Shown here: piece by piece, positions 42,894-51,558 of the stretch
Position numbering within the stretch: the stretch's first letter is position 1
Layout: every line of letters begins with the position of its first letter
DNA from: Streptomyces sp. NBC_00154
GTDB lineage: Bacteria; Actinomycetota; Actinomycetes; Streptomycetales; Streptomycetaceae
DNA: 64,000 bases
NCBI RefSeq assembly: GCF_026342835.1
Contig: NZ_JAPEMI010000003.1
Location: 265,403-329,402, forward strand
Reading direction: 5' to 3'
Notes under the pieces: generated by a model
Databases searched by the model: none
What the model saw: the letters and a program-made list of their open reading frames with translations, nothing else
Told to the model about the DNA's origin: nothing
Translations under genes and position numbers: made by a program

Positions 42894-45800
42894 TCAGGCA
42901 TCTCCCTGGTGGCGCAGCGTCCCTGCGGGTTCGGCGCGGCGCAGAGCGGTGACGGCAACGGTCAGCAGCGGCAGAAAGGCGACCCCGGCCAGCAGCAAGG
43001 TCACGTGGGACAGGGGTAGTTCGACCAGAATGTCGGGGGTCGGCCGGGTGGCGCGTCCGGTGAGGACGATCAGCGGCACCACCGCGCGGGTCAGTGCCGT
43101 CCCCAGGGCGGCGCCGGCCAACAGCGCCACGGCGATCAGTACGCTCTGCTCGGCAGCGACCGCCCAGGCAAGTCGACGTCGCGATGCGCCCAGGGCGTTC
43201 AGAACGGCCAGCTCTGCGGAGCGTTCGCGCAGAGAGCCGACTGCGCCGACGGCGAACCCGATCGCGGCGAGCACCGCGGCCGCGAGCGCGACGGCCGGCA
43301 GTGCCTGGCGCGGCCCTGCACCGAGCGGGTCGTCGAACAGTTGCTCGGCGACCTCGTCGCGCACCAGAACATCGGCCGGATCGGCATTGGGCCGCGAGCG
43401 CAACGCGTCGGCAACCGCGGCGGTCCTCCCGGGAGCGGCTCTCAGCCACCATTCGGTGGGGGCGGGCGGGGCGCTCCCACGACGGGCGAACAGCTCGTTG
43501 ACGGCGCGGAGGTCCAGCAGCAACGCGCCGCCGTCGGTGTCCGTGGCGCCCGGCCCTGTGGTGGAGGTGGATTCGCCGGATCCGTCCGGGGCAGTGGCGT
43601 TCGCTTCGGGGCCAGTGGTCGGCAGCTGCCGTACGGTCCCGACGACCTTCACCCGCACGTCCTCGCCGGCCAGGGTGACGTCGACGCTCTGGCCCCGCCG
43701 CGCGCCCGCCGCGCGCAGGAACGCGTCCGTCGCGATCGCGGCGAGCTGCCGGGGAGGGGCGGGCCGCTCGGCTGTGAGGCGGAGCTCCGTGCTCTCCATA
43801 GGGGGATACGGAGCATCTTTGTCCACTGTCGATGCAACGCGGTACGCAACGGTCAGCGGTCGCGCCGCCGAGGGCCGCGATGCCGCCGGCGGCTGCGCGA
43901 TGCCGTCCAGTGTGCCCGTGCTGCTGCCCTGCCAGCGCAGCCCGTTCGGCACGGCGACTGCACGCGGCCTCGCGCGGTCCGGGCCCTGGGCGAGCACCTG
44001 CTCCACGCTGAAGCGCAGGTTGCTGTTCATACCCGGCAACACTTGGCCGTCCAGCCTCAGCCCTGTGATCGTCAGGGGCCCCACAGGGGAAGCGCGCCTG
44101 CCCCCGCCGGTTTTGTCCAGATCCAGGGTGCGTGCGTGGATCGCGCCGTCGGCCGCGACCGTTCCTGCGGGCAGCCTGTGCACCAGCCCGTAGCCGTCTT
44201 CCACCACCACGGTGGCTGTGGCAACGAATCCCTTCGGCGCCGATTTCGTCCGCTCGTCATGAAGGCGCAGACGGAGGGTGATCCGGCTGGTGCCGTCGGG
44301 CAGCACAAGACCCGGCCGGGCGTCGGCCCCGTGGGAGCGGACGGCGGCCAGCAGCCGACCGGCCTTCCCGTCGGCATGGTCCTCTCGCAACAGCAAGTGC
44401 TGTTCCGCTTGTGCAGTGTCCAGAGCCAGCACGGTGGCGACGCGGTTGCCCGACAAGCCAAGTGCGGTGCGGTGAGCGGGCGCGGCGGCCAGGACTCCTG
44501 GCTGGGACGCGTACTGACCGGCGTCACCGGGGCTGACGACATCGTTGTCCCGTACCCGGATCGAGGCCCCGACACGAAAGTCGGCCTGATCGCCCTGCGA
44601 GCGGTCCCAGGAGGCGCTCTGCCCGATGGCCAGCATGCCCATCGACACCGCGAGCACCACCAGCAGGACCGGCCCTGCGCCGCGCTGTGGTCGACGGCTG
44701 AACTGCCAAGCGGCAAGTGCGGCGGGCAGCTTGCGTCCGCCTGCCGCCCTGGGCTCGACGAACCGCGCAGCGGGCGGCATCAGACGGAGGATGAGTACCG
44801 TGCCCGCCAGCAAGGCCAGCGCGGGCGTGGCGACCAGCAACGGATCGACGCCCAGGCGACCGCTCCGGTCATCACTGAGTACACCTGTGCCGGAGTGCGA
44901 CGTCTGCCGGTTCAGTTGCCAGTACGCCACAGCGGCGACGGCCAACAGCGCGATGTCTGCTCCTGCACGCAGCGGTGCGGGCAGCGCTGTGGCCCGACCT
45001 GGGCGCCGGCCGGCGCCGGCTGACACGGCGGGTGCCACCACCGCCGCGGCACAGCACACCGCGACCAGGCCCGCCGCCAGCCAGACGGAAGGTCCCGCGG
45101 CGTCATCGAATCGCAACCCGATGCGGCCGAGCGAAGAACGTTCCACCAGCTGTCGGGAGAGCGGACCCGCGAGCAGTGGTGCGCACAGGGCCGCCGGCAG
45201 GGCCAGCAGCACCGCCTCCAGCGCGGCGAGGCCCGTGATCCGGCGGCGCGAACCTCCGCGGGCCCGCAGCAGATCGGTCTCCCCGGCCCGCTCGCTGCTC
45301 AGCAGGCGAGCGACCAGCATCAGCGCGCACGCAGCCAGCACCACCAGCTGCACTGCGACGATCACCAGAGTGGAGCGGGACACCGTCAGTGTGCGCTCAG
45401 CCTGCACAAGTACCGTCGGCAGGCCGGTGCGTACGGTGACCGACCCGGCGAACACCGGGTCCTTGCGCAGCGCAGTGGATCCGCGTTCGGCAGCGGATCG
45501 CAGCGCTGCTATCCGTTCGGTGCCGAGCCCGCGGAAGTCGGCCGCGGCCAACCAGGCAGTGGCCCCCTGCGATGTCCGAGGCGAGGCGAGCACGGACGGA
45601 TCGGCCATCAGCGGCCCGTACGTGGTGAAGGCAAGGGTCCGCACCCCGTGCCCGCCGAGACTGTCCAGCTGCCAGTACGGGTCGGTCGTGTCGGCGGCCC
45701 GGTACAAGCCGGTAATGCGTATGTCCACCGGCTTGTCCGACACCCGGTCGGCAAGCGTCAACTGGGCACCCGGCCGGAGTCTCAGCTGTTTCGCGGCCGC

Positions 45801-46262
45801 CTCGGGGAGGGCGACCGGGAGAGGCTGCGCCGCTGTCCCGACGGGCCCTGGCAGTGTTCCCTCGACGAGTTCGATCCGCGACCGGTCCAGCACCGCGAAC
45901 TCCGTGAGGTCGGGGAGCTCGGCCCCGGCCACCGCACCCGTCAGCTGCCGCGGCAGCGCATAGGACCCCGAGCGCTCGAGGTCATGCACCGTGACCGGCA
46001 GTCCGTCGAAGGTCTGCCGTGCGCCCCGCTCCACGGCCTCTGCGGCCGCGTGCCGCCGATCGGACGGGACGTGTGCGCTGACGACGAGAGCGGCGGCCCC
46101 CGCATCCCGGTGGCCGAGACTGTGTTGCAACGCGGCTTTGCCCACGGCGCCGGAGAACGCAACAAGCACGGCAAGGACGCACGTAGTCAGCAAAACAGCC
46201 AGCAGGGAAGCTGCCAGGAGCAGACGGTGGGCTCTGATACGTAGAAGAATGAACGCCGTCAC
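42894..46262 (-). CDS. FtsX-type ABC permease (1122 aa)
   Basis: The first and largest permease of the operon. GTG 46262 has AGGAAG just upstream and begins VTAFILLRIRAHRLLLAASL. The N-terminal helix LAVLLTTCVLAVLVAFSG precedes an extracytoplasmic domain. A multi-helix centre follows with STLVIVAVQLVVLAACALML, LLRARGGSRRRITGLAALEA and LALPAALCAPLLAG. A second large extracytoplasmic domain leads to a C-terminal block (ALPAVALAAAVLAAIGFAVG, LNALGASRRRLAWAVAAEQS, VLIAVALLAGAALGTALTR). Two permeases of this size with one dedicated ATPase suggest a heterodimeric exporter of a bulky amphiphile or antibiotic. An open frame upstream to 46553 is not part of the gene. Confidence 0.85.
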   Translation of the reverse strand: MTAFILLRIRAHRLLLAASLLAVLLTTCVLAVLVAFSGAVGKAALQHSLGHRDAGAAALVVSAHVPSDRRHAAAEAVERGARQTFDGLPVTVHDLERSGSYALPRQLTGAVAGAELPDLTEFAVLDRSRIELVEGTLPGPVGTAAQPLPVALPEAAAKQLRLRPGAQLTLADRVSDKPVDIRITGLYRAADTTDPYWQLDSLGGHGVRTLAFTTYGPLMADPSVLASPRTSQGATAWLAAADFRGLGTERIAALRSAAERGSTALRKDPVFAGSVTVRTGLPTVLVQAERTLTVSRSTLVIVAVQLVVLAACALMLVARLLSSERAGETDLLRARGGSRRRITGLAALEAVLLALPAALCAPLLAGPLSRQLVERSSLGRIGLRFDDAAGPSVWLAAGLVAVCCAAAVVAPAVSAGAGRRPGRATALPAPLRAGADIALLAVAAVAYWQLNRQTSHSGTGVLSDDRSGRLGVDPLLVATPALALLAGTVLILRLMPPAARFVEPRAAGGRKLPAALAAWQFSRRPQRGAGPVLLVVLAVSMGMLAIGQSASWDRSQGDQADFRVGASIRVRDNDVVSPGDAGQYASQPGVLAAAPAHRTALGLSGNRVATVLALDTAQAEQHLLLREDHADGKAGRLLAAVRSHGADARPGLVLPDGTSRITLRLRLHDERTKSAPKGFVATATVVVEDGYGLVHRLPAGTVAADGAIHARTLDLDKTGGGRRASPVGPLTITGLRLDGQVLPGMNSNLRFSVEQVLAQGPDRARPRAVAVPNGLRWQGSSTGTLDGIAQPPAASRPSAARPLTVAYRVASTVDKDAPYPPMESTELRLTAERPAPPRQLAAIATDAFLRAAGARRGQSVDVTLAGEDVRVKVVGTVRQLPTTGPEANATAPDGSGESTSTTGPGATDTDGGALLLDLRAVNELFARRGSAPPAPTEWWLRAAPGRTAAVADALRSRPNADPADVLVRDEVAEQLFDDPLGAGPRQALPAVALAAAVLAAIGFAVGAVGSLRERSAELAVLNALGASRRRLAWAVAAEQSVLIAVALLAGAALGTALTRAVVPLIVLTGRATRPTPDILVELPLSHVTLLLAGVAFLPLLTVAVTALRRAEPAGTLRHQGDA

Positions 46263-46610
46263 ACTGCTTCCTGCCTCTTCCCTCAGGACCGGACCACGTT
46301 TTGTCGCACGGAAACATAACATGTGACACTGGACAGGAAACGGTTGAGTGTTCAAGACTCGTGTGATCGCGATCTGAACCTGTACGGGGCCGGCAACCGT
46401 GTCCGCTCCCCCGCAGGCGACGACGCTTGAGCTGCGAACGAGGCCTTCTCGGCCATCCCAACCTCCGCCGCTCGGAGGCACGGCCTGCTCTCCATGGGGT
46501 CCTGCCACGATCAATTCCGAACAGGCACCGTAGGCGTGGTCGGCACCGTGCACCGTCGCGGTTCCTGCCCCAGACCGGGATGCCGCACCGCATCAGGACA
46601 GGAGATCCGC

Positions 46611-47381
46611 ATGTCGAGGAGCTCGAGTGGGAGCACGACCGGCAGCTCGGCCGCAGCGCCGGCGCTGCGCGGCAACGGTCAGGCCGGTGTGGAGGAGCCC
46701 GCCCACGCGCCGATAGTCCGCGTCGAGAACCTGCACCGCTCGTACGGCAGCGGCGCCGCGGCCGTGCACGCCCTGCGCGGGGTGTCCTTCGAGATCCCAC
46801 GGGGCGAGCTCGTCGCGTTGAAGGGCCGGTCCGGGTCCGGCAAGACCACGCTGCTCAATCTGGTCGGCGGCCTCGACAGCCCGGACGAGGGCCGCATCAC
46901 CGTCGACGGCACGGACCTCGCCGAGCTCGGCGAGGACGGCCTGCTGGCGCTACGCCGCGACCGCGTCGGCTTCATCTTCCAGTCCTTCGGTCTGATACCC
47001 ATCCTCAGCGCTGCCGAGAACGTCGGTGTACCGATGCGGCTGCGCAAGATGAGCCCGCGCCTGCGCGAGGGGCGCGTCGCGCTGCTGCTCTCGCTGGTCG
47101 GCCTCGCCGACCACGCGGCACAGCGTCCCGGCGAGCTCTCCGGCGGGCAGCAGCAGCGCGTGGCCATCGCCCGCGCGCTCGCCAACCGCCCGGCGCTGCT
47201 GATCGCCGACGAGCCGACCGGCCAGCTCGACGCGGAGACAGCCCTCGCGGTGATGGAGCTGCTGCGTGCCGTCGTGCGGAGCGAGGGCGTGACCGCGCTG
47301 GTGGCCACGCACGACGCTCAGTTGCTGGGCCTGGCCGACCGGGTGCTCGAACTGAGCGACGGTGTGATCACCGAACACTGA
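46611..47381 (+). CDS. ABC transporter ATP-binding protein, divergent
   Basis: A 256-residue ATPase with Walker A GRSGSGKTT, signature LSGGQQQRVAIARAL, Walker B LLIADEPTGQLD and switch histidine VATHDAQLLG. ATG 46611 follows GGAGATCCGC. The first 35 residues are a Ser/Gly-rich tail. It is transcribed away from the two-permease operon and has no permease of its own downstream, so it may be a second ATPase for the same permeases or an alternative subunit. Confidence 0.88.
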   Translation: MSRSSSGSTTGSSAAAPALRGNGQAGVEEPAHAPIVRVENLHRSYGSGAAAVHALRGVSFEIPRGELVALKGRSGSGKTTLLNLVGGLDSPDEGRITVDGTDLAELGEDGLLALRRDRVGFIFQSFGLIPILSAAENVGVPMRLRKMSPRLREGRVALLLSLVGLADHAAQRPGELSGGQQQRVAIARALANRPALLIADEPTGQLDAETALAVMELLRAVVRSEGVTALVATHDAQLLGLADRVLELSDGVITEH

Positions 47382-47559
47382 TCGGCACACGACCAGTCCA
47401 CTACCGGGATGACAACAACCGTACGGACGTGAGGAGTTGCGCGCAGCTGCCAGGCCCGGAGCACCGGAACCGCTCACGCGGCCGTTCGGAAGACCGCTCT
47501 TCACCCACCCTGCGCCGACTCAGGCCGTTGAGCCGCCGGCTCGTCACTCCTCTCTGATC

Positions 47560-48522
47560 TCACTGGGCTTCCTCGCGCTTCAACGCGAGGAACCCGGTCA
47601 CCTCGGCGCAGAACTCCTCCGGACGCTCCAGGTGCGCCATGTGGCCGGTCTCGTCCAGGACCACGAGCTGTGCCTCGGCGATGCCATGGTGGATCATCCG
47701 TGCCCAATGCGGCCCGCAGATGAAGTCATCCTTGCCGACCAGTACCAACGTGGGGGCTGTGACAGCGGACAGCTCATCGCGGACATCGAAGGGGTGACCT
47801 CCGAACTGGGTGGGCGCGGCATACATCCGCAGCGACTGTCGGGCGGGCCCGAACTCCTGCTCACGACCCCAGTAGTCGTAGAAGTAGGCCGGCGTGATCT
47901 TGCGCAGTACGGCAGTCGTGCCGTCGTCGGTCAGCTGGTCGAGCCGAGTGGTGAGCGCGGCGACGTAACCGGCTACCTCGGGGTGTTCGTCGATGTGGCG
48001 CTGCACAAATCGTTCCAGGTTGGCGACTGCGGCCGACCAGAAGCCCTCGCCCGTCACCGGCGAGGTGTCGTACAGGACCAGAGCTGCGACTCGCCCCGGG
48101 TGGTCGAGGGCGTACCGCTGAGCGACGAACCCTCCGTGCGAGTGACCGAGCAGCACAACATCCGGCAGCGCGAGGTGCTGGATCACAGCGTGCAGGAAAT
48201 GGGTGTATCTGGCCAGGGTGTATTCGCGAGGATCGGCCAGGAAGCCGGATGCGCCAGTTCCGACAGGCTCGATATAGACCATGGTCAGGCTGCGCTCGAG
48301 CAGAGGCATACGCAGATATTCCCAGCTGATGCCGGGTCCACCGGAGTGGGCGATGCACACCGGGCCGGTGCCGGCGACGTGGTAACGCTGTTCGATGCGC
48401 GCCGATCCGTGCCGGACAGTGATCGTGTGAGTGCCGGGGGCGAGCGGCGACGTAGGGTCTTCGGGAGGGCAGGGAAGAGCGATGGGCTCAGGAGAAACGT
48501 TCACACTTCCCAGATGTTGCAT
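47560..48522 (-). CDS. Alpha/beta hydrolase (proline iminopeptidase-like)
   Basis: About 320 residues of the S33/alpha-beta hydrolase fold. The oxyanion region is CIAHSGGPGISWEYLR, the nucleophile elbow VVLLGHSHGGFVAQRYALDH, the acid probably in VLVGKDDFICGPHW and the histidine in DETGHMAHLERPEEF. HSGGPG resembles the HGGPG motif of proline iminopeptidases. Start is uncertain (ATG 48522, or 48531). It stands alone between the exporter ATPase gene and the transposon. Confidence 0.8.
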   Translation of the reverse strand: MQHLGSVNVSPEPIALPCPPEDPTSPLAPGTHTITVRHGSARIEQRYHVAGTGPVCIAHSGGPGISWEYLRMPLLERSLTMVYIEPVGTGASGFLADPREYTLARYTHFLHAVIQHLALPDVVLLGHSHGGFVAQRYALDHPGRVAALVLYDTSPVTGEGFWSAAVANLERFVQRHIDEHPEVAGYVAALTTRLDQLTDDGTTAVLRKITPAYFYDYWGREQEFGPARQSLRMYAAPTQFGGHPFDVRDELSAVTAPTLVLVGKDDFICGPHWARMIHHGIAEAQLVVLDETGHMAHLERPEEFCAEVTGFLALKREEAQ

Positions 48523-48807
48523 CAGGAACAATGACCACTCAAGACATTGTGATGCTCGTAATCACCATGTCTATCCGGCTTGCGATCTGCCCGGCTTGCA
48601 AGAACTGAGTCATCGCGTACATGCAACTGATGCCCGTTTCCTACTGGTTCAGGGGCATGCGGCGATCGAGTCACGGTAGGCAGTGGACCGACCGGTCGTG
48701 GACAGCATCCGTCGTCGGTGGAAGAAATGACACTGTCACCCAACAACTGTTCACCGGCGGCCGTGGGCATGTGCGGGATGAAGAAAAGCTTTGGTAGTCT
48801 GATCACA

Positions 48808-48856
48808 GCGTTTCGGACGCCAAGCGCACGATCCCCCGTGAGGGCGTCCGAAACGC
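48808..48856. repeat. 14-bp perfect inverted repeat
   Basis: GCGTTTCGGACGCC and its exact complement are separated by 21 nt. GTTGACATCC follows directly and resembles a -35 box. It could be a terminator, an operator or the scar of a lost element. Confidence 0.4.
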
Positions 48857-48946
48857 GTTGACATCCACGACCCACCCGAGGGGTGAGGTCACACTTTGAG
48901 CGATCCACGGGGACGACGGCAGTGAACCACCGGGCTGCTCGCCCCC

Positions 48947-48956
48947 CGAGGCCGGC
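48947..48956. repeat. Target-site duplication, left copy (ISAs1 transposon)
   Basis: CGAGGCCGGC abuts the left terminal repeat at 48957 and recurs exactly at 52774-52783 outside the right terminal repeat. Confidence 0.85.
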
Positions 48957-49116
48957 CAGGGCTGATGCGTTCTCAGGTGGCGAGATGAAGGGGCGGGCCG
49001 GGTTCGGTGGGACCGGGGGCAGGCTAGGTGACCTGTTCGGGATCAACTGGGTGCCTCGTGCTCGACGGGTATCGCGCCAGTCGAGGACTGATCGGGCACG
49101 CGATACGCTCTCGGTC

Positions 49117-49416
49117 ATGCCAGAGACAGGGCGCCGACTGATGCGCACGTTTTGGGCCGTGGACCGTTTCCTTGGCGGCGAGCGCCCACCAACACGTACA
49201 CAGAAGTTCGCGGCCCGGTATCCGGTCCTCCCGGCATGCCTGGCAGGAACGATCTGGGTTGCATACTTCCTGTTGCTCCCGGGGGTCCAGCCCTCGGACT
49301 ACGTCATCGGGCCAGTCGGAGGCTTCCTGCTGGGCGGCATCTTCGGCCTCACGGCACTGTACGAGAGGCGCCGACAGCGCCGCCTGCGACGGCTGGGGCT
49401 GTGGGACGGCTCGTGA
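49117..49416 (+). CDS. Small membrane protein (99 aa), transposon passenger
   Basis: ATG 49117 opens MPETGRRLMRTFWAVDRFLG; two hydrophobic segments follow (VLPACLAGTIWVAYFLLLPG and YVIGPVGGFLLGGIFGLTAL) and a basic tail (YERRRQRRLRRLGLWDGS). Codon bias is typical of real genes. It lies between the transposon left end and the transposase, in DNA absent from the matching right arm, so it seems to be an insertion into the IS left end. Function unknown. Confidence 0.6.
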   Translation: MPETGRRLMRTFWAVDRFLGGERPPTRTQKFAARYPVLPACLAGTIWVAYFLLLPGVQPSDYVIGPVGGFLLGGIFGLTALYERRRQRRLRRLGLWDGS

Positions 49417-49624
49417 GCGAGCCCAGTACAGCGTTCGTCGTGCCGTTGAGGTCCTCCCTCCTCGCCGCCTTCGTCCCAAGCGTTGTCGTCCACGGAGCAA
49501 CTCAAGGTCACATGGCAGGCAAGCCTCGTCGGCCCGTGGGCGGCATCCCCGAGCGGAAACGATGGATGCGACGTCAGATGATCAAGGTTGCTGAGACCGA
49601 AGATCGATCTGGAGCCGTGTCCGC

Positions 49625-50800
49625 GTGCCTTCTTCTCTGATCAGCGTCCTCGCGCGCCACGGCGAGGACGCCACCGTGCCCTGCCTGCCCGTGAACTCCT
49701 ATGAACTGGCCACGCTGGCCGAGGTGTTCGGCCGCCTCCCGGATCCGCGCCGGATACGCGGACGCCGCTACCGGCTAGGCTCGCTCCTGGGGCTGTGCCT
49801 GGTCGCGGTGCTCGGCGGCGCGAAGTCGCTGGCTCAGATCGCCCGCTTCGCGGCCGACGCGACGGCCGAGGTGCACGACCAGCTGGGGCTCGCTCGGGCC
49901 ACCCCGAACGCCTCCACCCTGGGACGTTTAGTGGCGCGGCTGGACGGAGACACGGTCGACGATGCGGTGGGCGCCTGGCTGGCCCGCCGCGCCACTGACC
50001 CGGTCGACGAACCCGACCGCCTGACCGGGCTGGCCGTGGACGGCAAGACAGTTCGCGGATCGCGCACCGACGGCCATGCCGTGCACCTGCTAGCCGCAGC
50101 CCTCCACGGCAGCCAGACCGTCATCGCCCAGCGCCAGGTCGCGGCCAAGAGCAACGAGATCCCCGCCTTCGCCCCGCTGCTGGAGCACCTGGACCTGCGC
50201 GGCGTCGTCGTGACCGCCGACGCCATGCACACCCAGCGCGAGCACGCCCACCACATCACCGCCGCAGGCGGCCACTACCTGCTGGTCGTCAAGGGCAACC
50301 AAAAGAAGCTGCACAAGCAGATCAAACGCCTGCCCTGGAACGAGATCCCGCTGCTTGGCCGCACCACCACAACCGGCCACGGCCGACGCGAAATCCGCCG
50401 GCTCAAGGTGTGCACCATCGCGCCCGGCCTGCGTTTCCCGCACGCCATCCAAGCCATAGAGATCAAGCGCCGGCGCGTGAACCGAGCAACCCGCAAGGCT
50501 CAGACGAAGACCGTCTACGCCATTACCAGTCTCCCCCCTGAGCAAGCAGACCCAGCCCGTCTGGCCGAACTCGTCCAGGACCACTGGTCGGTGGAAGCCC
50601 TGCATCACGTGCGCGACGTGACCTACGGCGAAGACGCCTCCCGGATCCGCACCGGCACCGCACCCCGCCTCATGGCCACCCTACGCAACCTTGCCATCGG
50701 CCTGATGCGCCAGGCCGGCTGGGACAACATCGCCGCCGCAGCCGACCACTACCGGTCACGCCCGGATCACGCCACCGCACTCCTCAAGATCACTCACTGA
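49625..50800 (+). CDS. ISAs1 family transposase
   Basis: A 391-residue DDE transposase of the ISAs1 (H-repeat) family. Family blocks are LAEVFGRLPDPRRIRGRRYR, LGSLLGLCLVAVLGGAKSLA, TGLAVDGKTVRGSRTDGHAV (first Asp), GVVVTADAMHTQREHAHHIT (second Asp) and DHWSVEALHHVRDVTYGEDA (Glu-containing end). All are intact. GTG 49625 is the most upstream reasonable start. The stop codon overlaps the inner right inverted repeat. It can probably act in trans on the outer ends of the transposon. Confidence 0.9.
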   Translation: MPSSLISVLARHGEDATVPCLPVNSYELATLAEVFGRLPDPRRIRGRRYRLGSLLGLCLVAVLGGAKSLAQIARFAADATAEVHDQLGLARATPNASTLGRLVARLDGDTVDDAVGAWLARRATDPVDEPDRLTGLAVDGKTVRGSRTDGHAVHLLAAALHGSQTVIAQRQVAAKSNEIPAFAPLLEHLDLRGVVVTADAMHTQREHAHHITAAGGHYLLVVKGNQKKLHKQIKRLPWNEIPLLGRTTTTGHGRREIRRLKVCTIAPGLRFPHAIQAIEIKRRRVNRATRKAQTKTVYAITSLPPEQADPARLAELVQDHWSVEALHHVRDVTYGEDASRIRTGTAPRLMATLRNLAIGLMRQAGWDNIAAAADHYRSRPDHATALLKITH

Positions 50801-50816
50801 GAACGCATTAGCCCTG
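50797..50816 (-). repeat. ISAs1 right-end inverted repeat, internal copy
   Basis: On the minus strand, CAGGGCTAATGCGTTCTCAG differs at one base from the outer ends at 48957 and 52773. It overlaps the transposase stop, as in normal ISAs1 elements, but lies inside the larger transposon. Confidence 0.8.
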
Positions 50817-50863
50817 GCCCATCCCCTCGTGTCGCACCACCTGGTTGATCATCGCTACGCTGA

Positions 50864-51436
50864 TCACGTCGCGCCGGCGGTCATCGACACGAGCTCGCCC
50901 AGTACCTCGCGCTCGATGTCGAGGAACGACCGCTCCTCACCCTCGGCGATCCACTTGCCGAAGGCCACGCCGAACACGGTCACCCCGGATTCCGCGGCGA
51001 GCGTGGCCGTCGCCTCGGGGACGCCCCGCGATCGGAGGGCGGCAGCGACCGCCGTGGCCAGGCCCGCCAACTTCAACAACTCCCGTTCCTGCAGCGCAGG
51101 ATTCTCGGAGATGATCGTCCGCCGCCGCCTGGAGTGGTCGCGGCGCTCGGCCGGGAAGAACGTCGCCGCGGCCGACAGGGCGGACTCGACCATCTCGAGC
51201 GGCGACGCGTCCGGCGCAGCCGCAGCCGCGCCGTCCAGGAACGCCTGCTCCAGCAGCTCCTGGCCGCTGAAGAGCACCTCACGCTTGTCGGCGAAGTGGC
51301 GGAAGAACGTGCGCTCCGTGAGGCCGACGGCCTGGGCGATGTCGGCCGCGGTCGTCCTGTCGTAGCCGCGACTGATGTAGAGGTCCATCGCCGCCGCCTG
51401 TAGTCGTTCCCGCGCCCCGGGCTCCCATCGCACCAT
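50864..51436 (-). CDS. TetR family repressor, transposon passenger
   Basis: A 190-residue TetR protein starting MVRWEPGARERL at ATG 51436 after GGTGGGC. The HTH is LYISRGYDRTTAADIAQAVG, then LTERTFFRHFADKREVLF. The C-terminal ligand/dimer domain is uncharacterised (MVESALSAAATFFPAERRDH onward). It is divergent from an oxidoreductase gene with a perfect palindrome between them, the usual arrangement for a repressor of its neighbour. Confidence 0.88.
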   Translation of the reverse strand: MVRWEPGARERLQAAAMDLYISRGYDRTTAADIAQAVGLTERTFFRHFADKREVLFSGQELLEQAFLDGAAAAAPDASPLEMVESALSAAATFFPAERRDHSRRRRTIISENPALQERELLKLAGLATAVAAALRSRGVPEATATLAAESGVTVFGVAFGKWIAEGEERSFLDIEREVLGELVSMTAGAT

Positions 51437-51486
51437 GCCCACCACTCTAGTGATGACAGCGGCCGACATGGCAGCTACAGTGACGG

Positions 51487-51508
51487 CAGTCACTGACGTC
51501 AGTGACTG
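51487..51508. promoter_or_regulatory. TetR operator, perfect 22-bp palindrome
   Basis: CAGTCACTGAC followed immediately by its reverse complement GTCAGTGACTG, in the 122-bp gap between the divergent tetR and oxidoreductase genes. A further TGACGGCAG precedes it. Confidence 0.7.
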
Positions 51509-51558
51509 ACATCGCTCGCTTCGTTCACCAGGCTTGGCCATCGAAGGAGATCATTCAC

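Larger units (their letters stand above)
48523..48956. other. Intergenic region with perfect inverted repeat
   Basis: No gene. It contains the inverted repeat at 48808-48856 and ends with the CGAGGCCGGC target duplication of the transposon. Confidence 0.4.

Noticed and set aside
46302..46328. TGTCACA upstream of the large permease (minus strand), 40 nt from its start by spacing
   Set aside because: The -10 position reads GACA, not GGTC or CGTC, so the match is only to the -35 half.
47737..47764. TGTCACA-N17-GGTC on the minus strand
   Set aside because: Inside the hydrolase coding sequence, and the spacer is 17 rather than 16.
48957..50816. Treating the ISAs1 transposase with its nearest repeats as a simple IS
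   Set aside because: The flanks of 48957 and 50816 do not match as a target duplication, while those of 48957 and 52773 do, and the left arm is far longer than in normal ISAs1 elements.
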